This document shows positions 1 through 7,934 of a stretch of 12,081 nt of DNA, in pieces. Source of the stretch: Microcaldota archaeon (GTDB taxonomy: Archaea; Micrarchaeota; Micrarchaeia; Micrarchaeales; CABMGC01); NCBI GenBank assembly GCA_021845465.1, contig JAKBRL010000023.1, forward strand, positions 1-12,081, in the 5' to 3' direction. The notes beneath the pieces were generated by a model, which was not told the origin of the DNA, searched no databases, and saw nothing but the letters and a program-made list of their open reading frames with translations. Positions within the stretch are counted from its first letter, which is position 1, and each line of letters begins with the position of its first letter. The translations under genes and the position numbers were made by a program.

Positions 1-1394
1 GATTAATTGAGGAACTTGACAATTCTCATTTCAAGAATGAGAAATATTATAGCCTGAGGAAAGTTGAGGCACCAGAAGAGCTGAACATAGACAAGCAATG
101 GAAGAGAGAGCTTATCAAAGTAGGGGCAGTAGGCATCATGGCTATAATAGGTTTCTTCGGGATATTCATTCTTGCATTTGGAATGCATGGGGTTTCTGGA
201 AGATATGTAACAGTTAATGTTCTTCTTACAGACCCGCCGCATGTGCCTTTGGGAACTGAGAGCCTTTACATAAATTATACATCAATAAGATTGCATGTAG
301 CAAACACTACAAAATGGATATCTGTTAATGCTTCCGGAAGAATTGATCTTATGTCTTTGATAAATGTCAGTAAAATAATAGGCCTTGCAAGCATACCGGA
401 AGGAACAAACATAGACAAGATATCATTCACAATACAGAACGGTTACATAAACATAGACAATAAGACATATGGGCTCTATATGGGAAGCAACCAGATAACA
501 GGATCTATAACTGGCCTTAAAAAAATAAACAGTACTGAAGATATACTAGTTGATTTCTCTCCTGCGGTGCTTGCGCTTTACAATAACAATTCAGTTTCAT
601 TTGAGATGATACCTTCTCTGTCTGCAGAAGTAATAAATGGCAGGCAGCTTATACCACACAAATATGGAAATGGGGATATGTTTGCTTTTTCGAATAATGC
701 GGAATATAACTTATCTGCCCTAAGAAACGGATTGGACATAACATCTGCCAAGATAGAATCTGAAGGAAACCTTACAAGAATAGTGGTGATTGTGAAAGAC
801 ATATCTAACAGAAGCATAAATGTAAGCCACATAGAGGTCTTCGGCCAGGAGCCTGTATATCTTAATTCTAAAGTCCTGAATAGTATGTCAGATGGTGGTA
901 TAGTTTCCAGATTAGGTCAGAAGAATAGTTTTATCAACTCGTATAATTGGACTTCTGGCAATATAAATTCTTCATGGTTTGTTTATCCTGGAAGGAGAGA
1001 GTATGGAAATGAGAATGGAATTGCTTGGGTAACAATAGGAGGGTTTTTCAATATGCCCAGAATTATAAATTCGGATTCTGGAAAGTTTTCGAGCGAGGCG
1101 GTCCTCATAAACCAGGCTTATAATGTAAGTTATATGAAAGACAGGCTCGGGGTTGTAGATTTCATAATAGACAAAAATGAAACCCTTACTGAACCTTTCT
1201 CTCCACTCTTTCAAGGAGGCAGTTTCGGCTATGTGATAAATCCGGGACAGAGTGCTACGTTTGAATTCAATGGAACTGTCACTATGGGAAAGGCAGGATT
1301 GATGATAGTCAATTTTACCCCGGGAGAAATATACAGGATAGGTATAATAGGGAGCAATTGCGGATATGCTGGCAATGTTGTTATTGCAGGATAA
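1..1394 (+). CDS. TM-anchored DUF4382-like exported protein, 5' partial
   Basis: Only the 3' part of this gene is in the window. The frame beginning at base 3 is open without a stop to TAA at 1392-1394, giving 463 visible residues; the other two forward frames hit stops within the first ten bases. The first ATG (138) lies inside the hydrophobic segment, so it is probably not the start. Visible residues about 1-38 are charged and probably cytoplasmic, 39-61 form one transmembrane anchor, and the rest should lie outside the cell. From about residue 69 the pattern VTVNVLLTDPP, followed by a W-I-S-V-N...I-D-L segment and ITGLKKINS..D, resembles DUF4382, a beta-rich domain of exported prokaryotic proteins with no known reaction. 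About 17 N-X-S/T sequons suggest heavy N-glycosylation. The C-terminal half was not recognised. There is no second TM. The ABC ATPase gene follows after 43 bp, so co-transcription is possible but unproven. The domain call rests on remembered pattern similarity. Confidence 0.6.
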   Translation, partial: LIEELDNSHFKNEKYYSLRKVEAPEELNIDKQWKRELIKVGAVGIMAIIGFFGIFILAFGMHGVSGRYVTVNVLLTDPPHVPLGTESLYINYTSIRLHVANTTKWISVNASGRIDLMSLINVSKIIGLASIPEGTNIDKISFTIQNGYINIDNKTYGLYMGSNQITGSITGLKKINSTEDILVDFSPAVLALYNNNSVSFEMIPSLSAEVINGRQLIPHKYGNGDMFAFSNNAEYNLSALRNGLDITSAKIESEGNLTRIVVIVKDISNRSINVSHIEVFGQEPVYLNSKVLNSMSDGGIVSRLGQKNSFINSYNWTSGNINSSWFVYPGRREYGNENGIAWVTIGGFFNMPRIINSDSGKFSSEAVLINQAYNVSYMKDRLGVVDFIIDKNETLTEPFSPLFQGGSFGYVINPGQSATFEFNGTVTMGKAGLMIVNFTPGEIYRIGIIGSNCGYAGNVVIAG

Positions 1395-1437
1395 ATTGCA
1401 AGTATAGGAGTAATTTGATAATCGAGAATGTGGAGCT

Positions 1438-2151
1438 ATGGTAGCAAGAGAGAGCAGCGATGTGATAAAGGCTGAAGGTATAGAAAAAATATATTCTACT
1501 AAGAAAGTAGAGTATGTCGCTCTAAAAAACGTCTCAGTTTCCATAAAAAGAGGAGAGTTTGTTACAATACTTGGGCCTTCTGGAAGCGGGAAGACTACAC
1601 TTATGAACCTTCTTGGGACTTTAGACAGGCCGACTGAAGGGAAGATATACATAGACGGAGTGGATACCTCAGAGCTTGACGATAACCAATTGTCAGTGCT
1701 TAGAAACAGGAAGGTTGGTTTTATATTCCAGGCATATAATCTTGTGCCTTATCTTTCGACTCTGCAGAATGTTATTCTACCGTTGATGGTTGAGGGAAAG
1801 GATACACCTGAAAACATAGAGAGGGCAAAAGATATACTGAAAGAGATAGGAATAGGCAGTGAACTGGGAAAGAAGCCGAATGAAATGAGCGGAGGACAGC
1901 AGCAGAGGGTTGCTATTGCAAGAGCATTGGTTAATAAACCGCCTATAATAATAGGTGACGAACCGACAGGCAACCTGGACTCGAAGACATCCGATGCGGT
2001 GATGAGCCTTCTCATGCGCATGGCAAAAGAGAACAATACTACAATGATAATTGCAACTCATGATCCTGAAATTTCAGAGCTCTCAGAGAGGAGCATATAC
2101 ATGAAGGATGGTCAGATAGAAAAGCATGTGAAAAACAGGCAGCAGCATTGA
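1438..2151 (+). CDS. ABC transporter ATP-binding protein, MacB/LolD class
   Basis: This 237-residue protein is the ATP-hydrolysing subunit of an ABC exporter or mechanotransmission complex and acts on the cytoplasmic face of the membrane. All nucleotide-binding motifs are present: Walker A GPSGSGKT (46-53), Q-loop Gln98, signature SGGQQQR (151-157, with Met instead of the usual Leu before it), Walker B IIIGDEP (170-176) with catalytic Glu175, D-loop region GNLD (178-181) and H-loop His208. Length and the VGFIFQAYNL and GDEPTGNLDS stretches are typical of the MacB/LolD/FtsE group, whose partners are four-TM permeases; such a permease lies two genes downstream (3875-5197). ATG 1438 is the only usual start after the in-frame stop at 1411-1413; a GGAG at 1432-1435 is closer to it than usual. 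The cargo is not evident from this subunit. Confidence 0.93.
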   Translation: MVARESSDVIKAEGIEKIYSTKKVEYVALKNVSVSIKRGEFVTILGPSGSGKTTLMNLLGTLDRPTEGKIYIDGVDTSELDDNQLSVLRNRKVGFIFQAYNLVPYLSTLQNVILPLMVEGKDTPENIERAKDILKEIGIGSELGKKPNEMSGGQQQRVAIARALVNKPPIIIGDEPTGNLDSKTSDAVMSLLMRMAKENNTTMIIATHDPEISELSERSIYMKDGQIEKHVKNRQQH

Positions 2152-2177
2152 CATATTACAATAAAAAAGGATATATT

Positions 2178-3866
2178 ATGGAAACAAAATTGCGAATGTG
2201 GATTCTCGCCACCTTAATTCTCTTTATGGGGATCGGAGTAGTGAACGCGGCTTCCTGCCAGACTATCAGCAGTCCTAACATACAAGTAATAGGAGTTACA
2301 TGGGGCAACAGCACCCATTACATTTCAGCTTATCCAGGAGACAGGGACGTTCCGCTGACTGTGACATTGGAGACATATGGCACAGATTGCCAGTTCGAGA
2401 ATCTTGTAGGGACTTTGCAGCTTTATGGCGGAGTGAGCAATTACGATGGAGGATCTACTTCCACATATTATCTGCAATCAACACAGCCTCCTTCGATGTT
2501 GAATATGGTTTTTTACTTGAATATAGCAGATAATGTAACTATGGGCCCTAACGTTACAGTATCCTATCCTCTTGTTTTGGAATGGGATTCTTCAAACGGA
2601 ACGATAAACAACAAACAGCAGATAAATTTGAATATACCCATGAATGGAGCTGCAAATCTTACATTTTCTGCAAAGAAGCCGCAGGTGACTGCAGGAAAAG
2701 TAACCAATGTCAGCATAACAGTATCGAATACAGGAAGCGGAGTCGCATCAGACATATCCACTACAATATCATCCCAGCAGGGAGTGAGCTTCATAAGCCA
2801 GCCGAATGAGATAGGCAGTCTTGGGCCAGGGCAATCGAAGAACATGACATTCGGGATATATATAGCACCAAGCCAGGCAGGAAATTCGCAGGCAGGAGCA
2901 TCGGTAATATTGAACCTTGATAGCCATTATATAAGTCCTTATGGCCATAATACCACACTGGAAAGCCAGGTGGGGCTCTTTACATCTTCGCCTTCTTCAG
3001 CTACTGCGATAGTTTCAGTACCAAACCAGACACTTGTTGCAGGAAGGATAACCAAAATGAACCTCACAGTATACAATTCTGGAAGCGACCCTATCACTAA
3101 TCTTTCAGTGGTTCTGACTCCAGAATCGCCGCTTAGCATTATAGGCTCTGACAACCTGAATATAATACCTGTAATTAATGGAGGAGAAAAGGTAAACCTT
3201 CCAATAACATTATTCATGCAGTCTTCTTCAAGCGCAGTGTCCACACTTGACATAAGCCTCTCATATGTTCTTGACAACCAACAGGTAACCGCATCAAGAA
3301 GCATTAGTTTCCTGAATCCGGGAAATGTTAATATGAGCGTTGTAAGTACGGTAATATCTCCTTCTGTACCTTCACCTGGCGAGATATTCTCCATAACATC
3401 TACTCTGCAGAACACAGGCTCGCAGGAGGCTGTGGCAACATCCGTAACGCCGGAACCGCCTTCAGGCATAATGGTATTGGGAGAAAACAATACCTTTTTA
3501 GGCAATATACCGGTAGACACACCTACCGCACTGACTGTAAGCTTTACAGTATTGCCTAGTACAAAAGCAGGAGAGTATACAATACCAGTCTTGGTATCAT
3601 ATCTCAACAACCTCAACCAGAAAGAGAATGAAACATTTTATTACAATGTAAAGATAGGATCATCAGGAGAGATTTCCGGAGGCGCAGGATCCGGAGCATA
3701 TAAAACAGGCAATTTTTCGAGTAGCGCAGGAAGCTATCGCAGAAAGGCATCTGCAGGTAATGGAGAAGGTATTGCGATTATAATAGTAATTGCAGTAGTT
3801 GCCATTGGAGCTTATTACATATATAGGAAGAGGAAGGCCGGAGGCAGGGAAAGAAGCAAGAAATAG
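2178..3866 (+). CDS. Secreted, C-terminally anchored protein with three Ig-like (CARDB/NEW3-type) repeats
   Basis: This is a 562-residue surface protein. Residues 1-24 form a Sec-type signal peptide (basic start, hydrophobic core, VVNA before the mature end). Three related beta-sandwich repeats follow at about 160-260, 276-380 and 384-493. Each has a proline or valine-rich lead-in with T/P-A/S-G, then an (I/L)TVxNxGS-like strand, and a closing hydrophobic strand, as in CARDB, NEW3 or COG1361 S-layer-like domains. A Gly/Ser-rich linker (about 496-530), one TM helix (531-548) and a basic tail (549-562) anchor it. Two cysteines (27, 71) could form a disulfide. About 15 N-glycosylation sequons are present. 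It lies between the ABC ATPase and its permease, so it is probably an adaptor, receptor or structural partner of that exporter (inference). ATG 2178 has AAAAAGG seven bases upstream and puts the signal peptide at the N-terminus. A TTG at 2148 overlapping the previous stop would add ten residues and is the alternative. Confidence 0.8.
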   Translation: METKLRMWILATLILFMGIGVVNAASCQTISSPNIQVIGVTWGNSTHYISAYPGDRDVPLTVTLETYGTDCQFENLVGTLQLYGGVSNYDGGSTSTYYLQSTQPPSMLNMVFYLNIADNVTMGPNVTVSYPLVLEWDSSNGTINNKQQINLNIPMNGAANLTFSAKKPQVTAGKVTNVSITVSNTGSGVASDISTTISSQQGVSFISQPNEIGSLGPGQSKNMTFGIYIAPSQAGNSQAGASVILNLDSHYISPYGHNTTLESQVGLFTSSPSSATAIVSVPNQTLVAGRITKMNLTVYNSGSDPITNLSVVLTPESPLSIIGSDNLNIIPVINGGEKVNLPITLFMQSSSSAVSTLDISLSYVLDNQQVTASRSISFLNPGNVNMSVVSTVISPSVPSPGEIFSITSTLQNTGSQEAVATSVTPEPPSGIMVLGENNTFLGNIPVDTPTALTVSFTVLPSTKAGEYTIPVLVSYLNNLNQKENETFYYNVKIGSSGEISGGAGSGAYKTGNFSSSAGSYRRKASAGNGEGIAIIIVIAVVAIGAYYIYRKRKAGGRERSKK

Positions 3867-3874
3867 TTGGCTGT

Positions 3875-5197
3875 ATGAAGCTCAAGGATACCCTATGGTT
3901 GGGGGTTAAAGGCATATCTGAAAGAAAGGTCAGAACTCTTCTTACAGTGATAACTGTAGCCATAGGCGTAGCTGCGATAGTCGCATTGATATCATTGGTT
4001 GCCGGCAGCTCGGCAAGCATAACCAAGTCTCTAGAGAGCATAGGCCCTTCTTCGATATATATGATACCTGCAAGAGGACATATATTTACAGCTGCAGATG
4101 TTGCGGTTCTTGAGTCTCTTCCGAATGTAAGCACAGTAATACCCATGATAGAATCCAGCGGGACTCTTTCTCTTGACGGCCAGTCTGTTACAGCCACCAT
4201 AATAGGAGTGAATAATTACAGCATTGTTAATGCAATAGGATCGCTTAACATATATGAAGGAGTTCCATTCAACAACTCTGCGCTTCCTCAGGCACTTGTT
4301 GGCCACGGAATCGCATTTCCTACAACAACCCAGAGCACGTCTTCTGTTACGCTTGGAGAACCGATATACCTTACCCAGACAGGAAGCTCCGGTACAAGAA
4401 CAATAACGTTGCTGCCTACTGGCATACTGAATTCATATGGGTCTTCAATATATGTACAGCCTGACACGTCGATATTTCTATCTCTGCCTGAAGCTGAGAG
4501 CCTTCTTGATACATATTCGTACAATATAATAATAGTAAAGGCAAGAAACGCGAGCGACGCTTCCTCTCTGGATTCTCTGCTAACTACAATATACGGCAAT
4601 AGTGCAAATATACTCTCAGTAGAAGCGATAGCGGCTACAATCTCTTCAGTCATAGGCTCAATAACTCTATTGCTTGGTTCTGTAGCTGGAATCTCGCTGC
4701 TTGTGGCAGGCATAAGTATACTTAGCATAATGATGGTATCTGTCACTGAAAGGACCAGAGAGATAGGCATACTGAAGGCTCTCGGATTCAAGAGGAGAGA
4801 GGTTCTGGCCCTCTTCCTTTCTGAAGCGTTTATAATAGGGCTTATAGGAGGCGTGGCCGGAGTTGCCATTGGAGCAGCAGGAGGATATGCATTGCCTGCA
4901 CTTCTCTCTTCCCATTCAGCGACAACAAGCAGCAGTTCGCCAAGCAGCAGCGCTCCGGCTGGAGGTTCTGGATTTGCAGGAAGGGCTGGGGCTGGAGGGA
5001 GGGGAGGCGCGGGATTCGCAGCTGGAGGAGCGCCTGGAGGAGGAAGCTCATCAGGCCTCTCGATAACGCCGATAGTAAGCCCTGCTCTGGCATTGGAAGC
5101 AATTGTACTTGCAATAGTAGTAGCAATACTTTCGAGCCTTTATCCCGCGTGGAAGGCAGCAGGAATAGATCCGATAAAGGCCTTGAGATCTGAGTGA
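3875..5197 (+). CDS. ABC transporter permease, MacB/FtsX type, with Gly/Ala/Ser-rich insert
   Basis: This 440-residue membrane subunit pairs with the ATPase at 1438-2151. TM1 is at about 22-44 and is followed by an extracytoplasmic MacB-core-like domain (about 48-255). TM2 (259-288) leads into the cytoplasmic coupling segment [20 protein letters not shown] (291-310), a hallmark of FtsX/MacB permeases. TM3 (311-340) and TM4 (404-426) follow, ending in [18 protein letters not shown], the typical family C-terminus. The loop between TM3 and TM4, predicted to be outside, carries an unusual low-complexity insert (about 345-394) made mostly of Ser, Ala and Gly; in common MacB proteins I would expect a much shorter loop. 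The start is 8 bp after the preceding stop with no clear ribosome binding site, consistent with translation coupled to the Ig-repeat gene. No MacA-like adaptor is encoded. Substrate is unknown: a peptide, lipid, glycoconjugate or purely mechanical role are all possible. Confidence 0.92.
   Translation: MKLKDTLWLGVKGISERKVRTLLTVITVAIGVAAIVALISLVAGSSASITKSLESIGPSSIYMIPARGHIFTAADVAVLESLPNVSTVIPMIESSGTLSLDGQSVTATIIGVNNYSIVNAIGSLNIYEGVPFNNSALPQALVGHGIAFPTTTQSTSSVTLGEPIYLTQTGSSGTRTITLLPTGILNSYGSSIYVQPDTSIFLSLPEAESLLDTYSYNIIIVKARNASDASSLDSLLTTIYGNSANILSVEAIAATISSVIGSITLLLGSVAGISLLVAGISILSIMMVSVTERTREIGILKALGFKRREVLALFLSEAFIIGLIGGVAGVAIGAAGGYALPALLSSHSATTSSSSPSSSAPAGGSGFAGRAGAGGRGGAGFAAGGAPGGGSSSGLSITPIVSPALALEAIVLAIVVAILSSLYPAWKAAGIDPIKALRSE
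4983..5013 (+). other. G-quadruplex-capable G-tract cluster inside the permease gene
   Basis: Five runs of three or four G lie on the coding strand at 4983-4985, 4988-4991, 4997-4999, 5001-5004 and 5011-5013, with loops of 2, 5, 1 and 6 bases. This satisfies the usual G3+N1-7 quadruplex pattern. It codes for the Gly-rich part of the permease insert, so it may be only a by-product of glycine codons; folding in DNA or mRNA is a prediction. Confidence 0.5.
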
Positions 5198-5205
5198 TGA
5201 TTGCG

Positions 5206-5221
5206 AAAATCAGCTGATTTT
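5206..5221. repeat. Perfect 16-bp palindrome between two transcription units
   Basis: AAAATCAGCTGATTTT equals its own reverse complement and begins 9 bases after the permease stop codon. It lies in the 83-base gap before the chosen glycosyltransferase start. With no loop it is a poor hairpin terminator; a symmetric site of this size suits a dimeric repressor. The T-rich stretch just downstream (to 5228) could alternatively help archaeal transcription termination. It is about 30 bases upstream of the TATA-like box at 5251-5260. The function is inferred from position only. Confidence 0.5.
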
Positions 5222-5250
5222 AGTCTTTGAAAAAGCAGGCAGATAATCAA

Positions 5251-5260
5251 CTTATAGATA
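5251..5260 (+). promoter_or_regulatory. Candidate TATA box for the glycosyltransferase unit
   Basis: CTTATAGATA is centred about 26 bases upstream of ATG 5281, the spacing expected for an archaeal TATA box driving a leaderless mRNA. There is no Shine-Dalgarno sequence before that ATG, which fits. AT-rich boxes of this quality are common by chance in this DNA. Confidence 0.35.
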
Positions 5261-5280
5261 TCTGTTACAGAATATCTAAC

Positions 5281-5991
5281 ATGCGCCATAAGAAAGATCA
5301 GAATAGTTCTACAGTGATTCTGCCCACATTGAATGAAGCTGAGAACATAAAGCAGGTTATCTCAGGACTTCTGAAAGAGTGTCCTGATTCCGAGATAATA
5401 GTGGCGGATGACGGATCTGTTGACGGAACCGATGTGATAGTAAGAAGAATGTCTAAAACTGAGAGGAGAATTATTTTTCTTGATAGAAAAAATAGGAAGG
5501 AGCATGGGCTTACTGCAAGTGTGATTGATGCAGTTTTGATTGCCAAAAAAGGGAAGATAGTAGTAATGGATGCCGATCTTCAACATCCTGTGAATAAGGT
5601 GAATGATCTTTTTGACAGGCTGGAAGATTCGGATATTGTAATAGGAGTGAGAAGCTCCGTGAAGAACTGGAGCATTGGAAGGATGATTATTTCGAGAGGC
5701 ATGGAATCTGCCGCATACTACTGTTTCAAGATGCGAGGAAAGAGAACCTGCAGCGATATGATGTCGGGATTCTTCGCAATGAGAAGCAGTATTTTTAAGA
5801 GGATTATCCTTGAGAATAGAGAAATGTTCATAGGCAGGGGATACAAAATACTTCTTGATATATTGAGGCTTTCTCCACCCGACATCAGAATTTCAGAAGT
5901 GAGATACTCGGCATTTCATATGAGGAAGAAGGGACGGTCAAAATTTGGATTCAGGCATGTGATTTATACTTTGGCTTCTCTTTTCAGTTAG
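5281..5991 (+). CDS. GT2 glycosyltransferase, dolichol/polyprenyl-phosphate sugar synthase-like
   Basis: This 236-residue soluble GT-A fold enzyme probably moves a hexose from a nucleotide sugar onto dolichyl or polyprenyl phosphate at the cytoplasmic membrane face. The N-terminal VILPTLNEAENI (12-23) and ADDGSVDGT (42-50) form the nucleotide-binding site; DADLQHP (97-103) is the metal-binding DXD-like motif with the acceptor-side Gln-His-Pro seen in DPM1-type synthases. MSGFFAMR (161-168) and basic RKKGRSKFG (215-223) are also typical of that family. There is no C-terminal TM pair, so it is of the short soluble DPM1 type. The next gene, 5 bp downstream, encodes a GT-C-like membrane protein that could use the lipid-linked sugar. 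ATG 5281 was preferred because the GT domain begins right after it and a TATA-like box lies 26 bases upstream; TTG 5227 would add 18 residues of no recognisable function. Sugar identity cannot be read from sequence. Confidence 0.85.
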   Translation: MRHKKDQNSSTVILPTLNEAENIKQVISGLLKECPDSEIIVADDGSVDGTDVIVRRMSKTERRIIFLDRKNRKEHGLTASVIDAVLIAKKGKIVVMDADLQHPVNKVNDLFDRLEDSDIVIGVRSSVKNWSIGRMIISRGMESAAYYCFKMRGKRTCSDMMSGFFAMRSSIFKRIILENREMFIGRGYKILLDILRLSPPDIRISEVRYSAFHMRKKGRSKFGFRHVIYTLASLFS

Positions 5992-5996
5992 GTAAG

Positions 5997-7877
5997 ATGT
6001 CAGAATCTAGGAAAATTAAAACGTTTGATCTTGTCGGAAGAATACGCGATAATCCTTATGGAGCTGGATTTTTCGCCATTTCATTGATATTTCTGGCTTT
6101 TACGGCTTATGTGAACTACTGGAGCGGATTGATACCTGTAGTAGAATTCCTTTCTATACTGGTGGCTTCGGCTTTCTTTGTCTATTCCACTTTCTTTATA
6201 GCCATGAGAAGCAGGTTTGGAATTATATCGAAGATAGGCATGTTGTCTTCTTTGCTCCTGGCAGTGCTCGCTGTTTTTTTGCTCTTCTCAGTTTCTGGAA
6301 AGGGCATAGACATTTACATCTTGATTTCTGCAATTTACCAGTCAGTTTCGCTGATAGAATATTCTATTGTATTCATATTCTTCTTTGCGCTCATATCTCT
6401 TGGCATATTCTTTCTTAAAAAGAAGCAGAAGCTTGGATATCTTTTCATAGTGGCCTCATTCTTTCTTTTCCTAATGCCTTATTACACAGTCATTGCTTCA
6501 AAGTCTGTAGTTATCTCTGATGAAGCATTTATAGGATTTGCGGATTCGAGGGTTTTTATCAACGGAATGAATCCATACACAGACAGCGTATCGGGGATTC
6601 TGCTTTCCAATTACACATCAGGAAGGGTGAATAGCGTTACCTATCTGATGTCCAACAAGGTAATCGGCATTTTGAATTATCCTGCTGGATTCCTCTTTGC
6701 AAATCTTCCATTTTACCTTCTTTCGAATGCGCTTCATGGAAGATTTATATTCGCTACCAAATTAGAAGTAGGAATCTTTCTACTCATTCTGCTTCTTGTC
6801 ATTTCAAAATATTCTTCAAACAATTCCTACAAAAAACCACTTCTTGGCCTCCCCATCATCATAGCTTTGCTTCTTGGAAGCGTCTCTACACCATTCGAAT
6901 TGCTAATGCTTGCCTTCTTAATATTTGCATATGCAAAAATCGAATCCAGATATGCGTGGCTGATTCTTGGAGTCTGCGCATCGCTTCAGGAACTCTTATG
7001 GCTTCCAGTAATACTGCTCATAGCATATAAAGCATCAAAAGAAGGATTACGAGAGGGAATTCGCAGCTTAGCAGGAAGCATTTTGGTATTTCTGGCATTG
7101 AACGCGTATCTTATAGCCATAGGACCTATGGTTTTTATCCATGGAGTATTCAATCCAATAGGCAACATAATCCCAGATTCGGGAGGAGTCTTTGGGTATC
7201 TCATTGCAGTAGTATATGGCACGTCAGTCTCCATTACCGGAGTATTATTTATAATAACTGCGCTCTTCGCGGTGGCGGCGTTTTTGTACATTGGTAAGAA
7301 GAGGATGATACCTGTTCTTAGCCTTCTCCCACTTTTGTTTCTGTCACATAATCTGCTATACTATCCTGTCTTTTTCATAGCCTTTGCATTTGCCTCTTTT
7401 TCAGTTAGGGAGGACAATTATGAAAAGAGTGGATTTATGCTTCATAAGAATTTAAGAAAGATGTTGATTGGAACAATGGTCGCATTGATATTCACAGGTG
7501 TAGCTGTAATTTTGTACAGCCATTCCTTGTATCTTAGATATTTTGATATGCATACTGAGTCTGTTTTTGTGAATGCAAGCAATGCAAACTTTCCGGGAAG
7601 ATATTCAGTCATACTTAAAGGAAATTGCACTGATGCGTGTGGAAATCTATCTTATCTGATGTTTGGCTTCAGTGGGAACGGACCTAGTTTCTTTAATGTA
7701 GATAACAGGCCAGGAGTCGGATACGGAGTTTTGGAGTATAATGCTTCGGATTCTGGATACAGCCTAAACGCATCCCTGAATCTGAAAGAAACAGGAAGAA
7801 TCTACGAGATGCAGATGCTTGTATACAATGATAAATATGCATATTTTACCAGGACCTTCTCAGGAAAAGCCGGTTAA
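5997..7877 (+). CDS. Polytopic membrane protein, GT-C glycosyltransferase-like, with external C-terminal domain
   Basis: This 626-residue integral membrane protein has roughly 12-14 hydrophobic segments between residues 22 and 508 and an extracytoplasmic C-terminal domain of about 118 residues (509-626). After the fifth or so TM there is a loop with acidic residues Asp175-Glu176 and Asp183 followed by NGMNPYTD (189-196). An acidic pair in an outer loop with a downstream G-x-NPY is characteristic of GT-C enzymes that take sugars from lipid-phosphate donors (GT39/GT83/GT87-like). The C-terminal domain has five N-X-S/T sequons and two cysteines (544, 548) and looks beta-rich; it was not recognised. 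The gene lies 5 bp after the lipid-phosphate sugar synthase, so donor maker and user form a plausible pair. An AGGT precedes ATG 5997 at short spacing. The exact family and acceptor are not determined; a non-enzymatic flippase-like role cannot be excluded. Confidence 0.7.
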   Translation: MSESRKIKTFDLVGRIRDNPYGAGFFAISLIFLAFTAYVNYWSGLIPVVEFLSILVASAFFVYSTFFIAMRSRFGIISKIGMLSSLLLAVLAVFLLFSVSGKGIDIYILISAIYQSVSLIEYSIVFIFFFALISLGIFFLKKKQKLGYLFIVASFFLFLMPYYTVIASKSVVISDEAFIGFADSRVFINGMNPYTDSVSGILLSNYTSGRVNSVTYLMSNKVIGILNYPAGFLFANLPFYLLSNALHGRFIFATKLEVGIFLLILLLVISKYSSNNSYKKPLLGLPIIIALLLGSVSTPFELLMLAFLIFAYAKIESRYAWLILGVCASLQELLWLPVILLIAYKASKEGLREGIRSLAGSILVFLALNAYLIAIGPMVFIHGVFNPIGNIIPDSGGVFGYLIAVVYGTSVSITGVLFIITALFAVAAFLYIGKKRMIPVLSLLPLLFLSHNLLYYPVFFIAFAFASFSVREDNYEKSGFMLHKNLRKMLIGTMVALIFTGVAVILYSHSLYLRYFDMHTESVFVNASNANFPGRYSVILKGNCTDACGNLSYLMFGFSGNGPSFFNVDNRPGVGYGVLEYNASDSGYSLNASLNLKETGRIYEMQMLVYNDKYAYFTRTFSGKAG

Positions 7878-7896
7878 AACCACATCAGATGCAAAG

Positions 7897-7907
7897 TCTT
7901 TTAATTA
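7897..7907 (+). promoter_or_regulatory. Candidate TATA box for the TCA-type operon
   Basis: CTTTTAATTA within the gap between the GT-C-like gene and the PrpD-family gene resembles an archaeal box A. Its centre is about 32 bases before ATG 7935, which would place transcription start around 7928-7930 with an almost leaderless message. A GGAAGG (7908-7913) also lies downstream of it, too far from the ATG to be a normal ribosome binding site. This is the only clear gap upstream of the four-gene operon. Confidence 0.4.
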
Positions 7908-7934
7908 GGAAGGATTTAGTGATTATTGAGAGAG

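Noticed and set aside
972..1652. Long antisense open frame (226 codons) across the DUF4382-like gene end and the ABC ATPase start
   Set aside because: It overlaps two well-supported + strand genes, including the region encoding Walker A, and its translation shows no recognisable domain or coherent hydrophobic pattern. It is a shadow of the sense codons.
2148..2177. TTG start overlapping the ABC ATPase stop, adding ten residues to the Ig-repeat protein
   Set aside because: ATG 2178 has an AAAAAGG at good spacing and begins directly with a typical signal peptide; the extra residues would put a polar tail before it. The TTG remains possible.
2939..3616. Antisense open frame of 225 codons opposite the Ig-repeat gene
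   Set aside because: It lies wholly inside a gene with clear signal peptide, repeats and anchor; no own ribosome binding site or family motif is visible.
4288..4869. Antisense open frame of 193 codons opposite the permease
   Set aside because: The sense strand encodes unmistakable FtsX/MacB permease motifs; the antisense product is composition-driven.
4928..4952. AGC-rich simple repeat suggestive of a microsatellite or regulatory repeat
   Set aside because: It is in frame, encodes the Ser-rich part of the permease insert and is imperfect, so it is explained by low-complexity protein sequence.
5227..5280. TTG start adding 18 residues to the glycosyltransferase
   Set aside because: No ribosome binding site precedes it, the added residues match nothing in the family, and it would place the TATA-like box inside the coding region.
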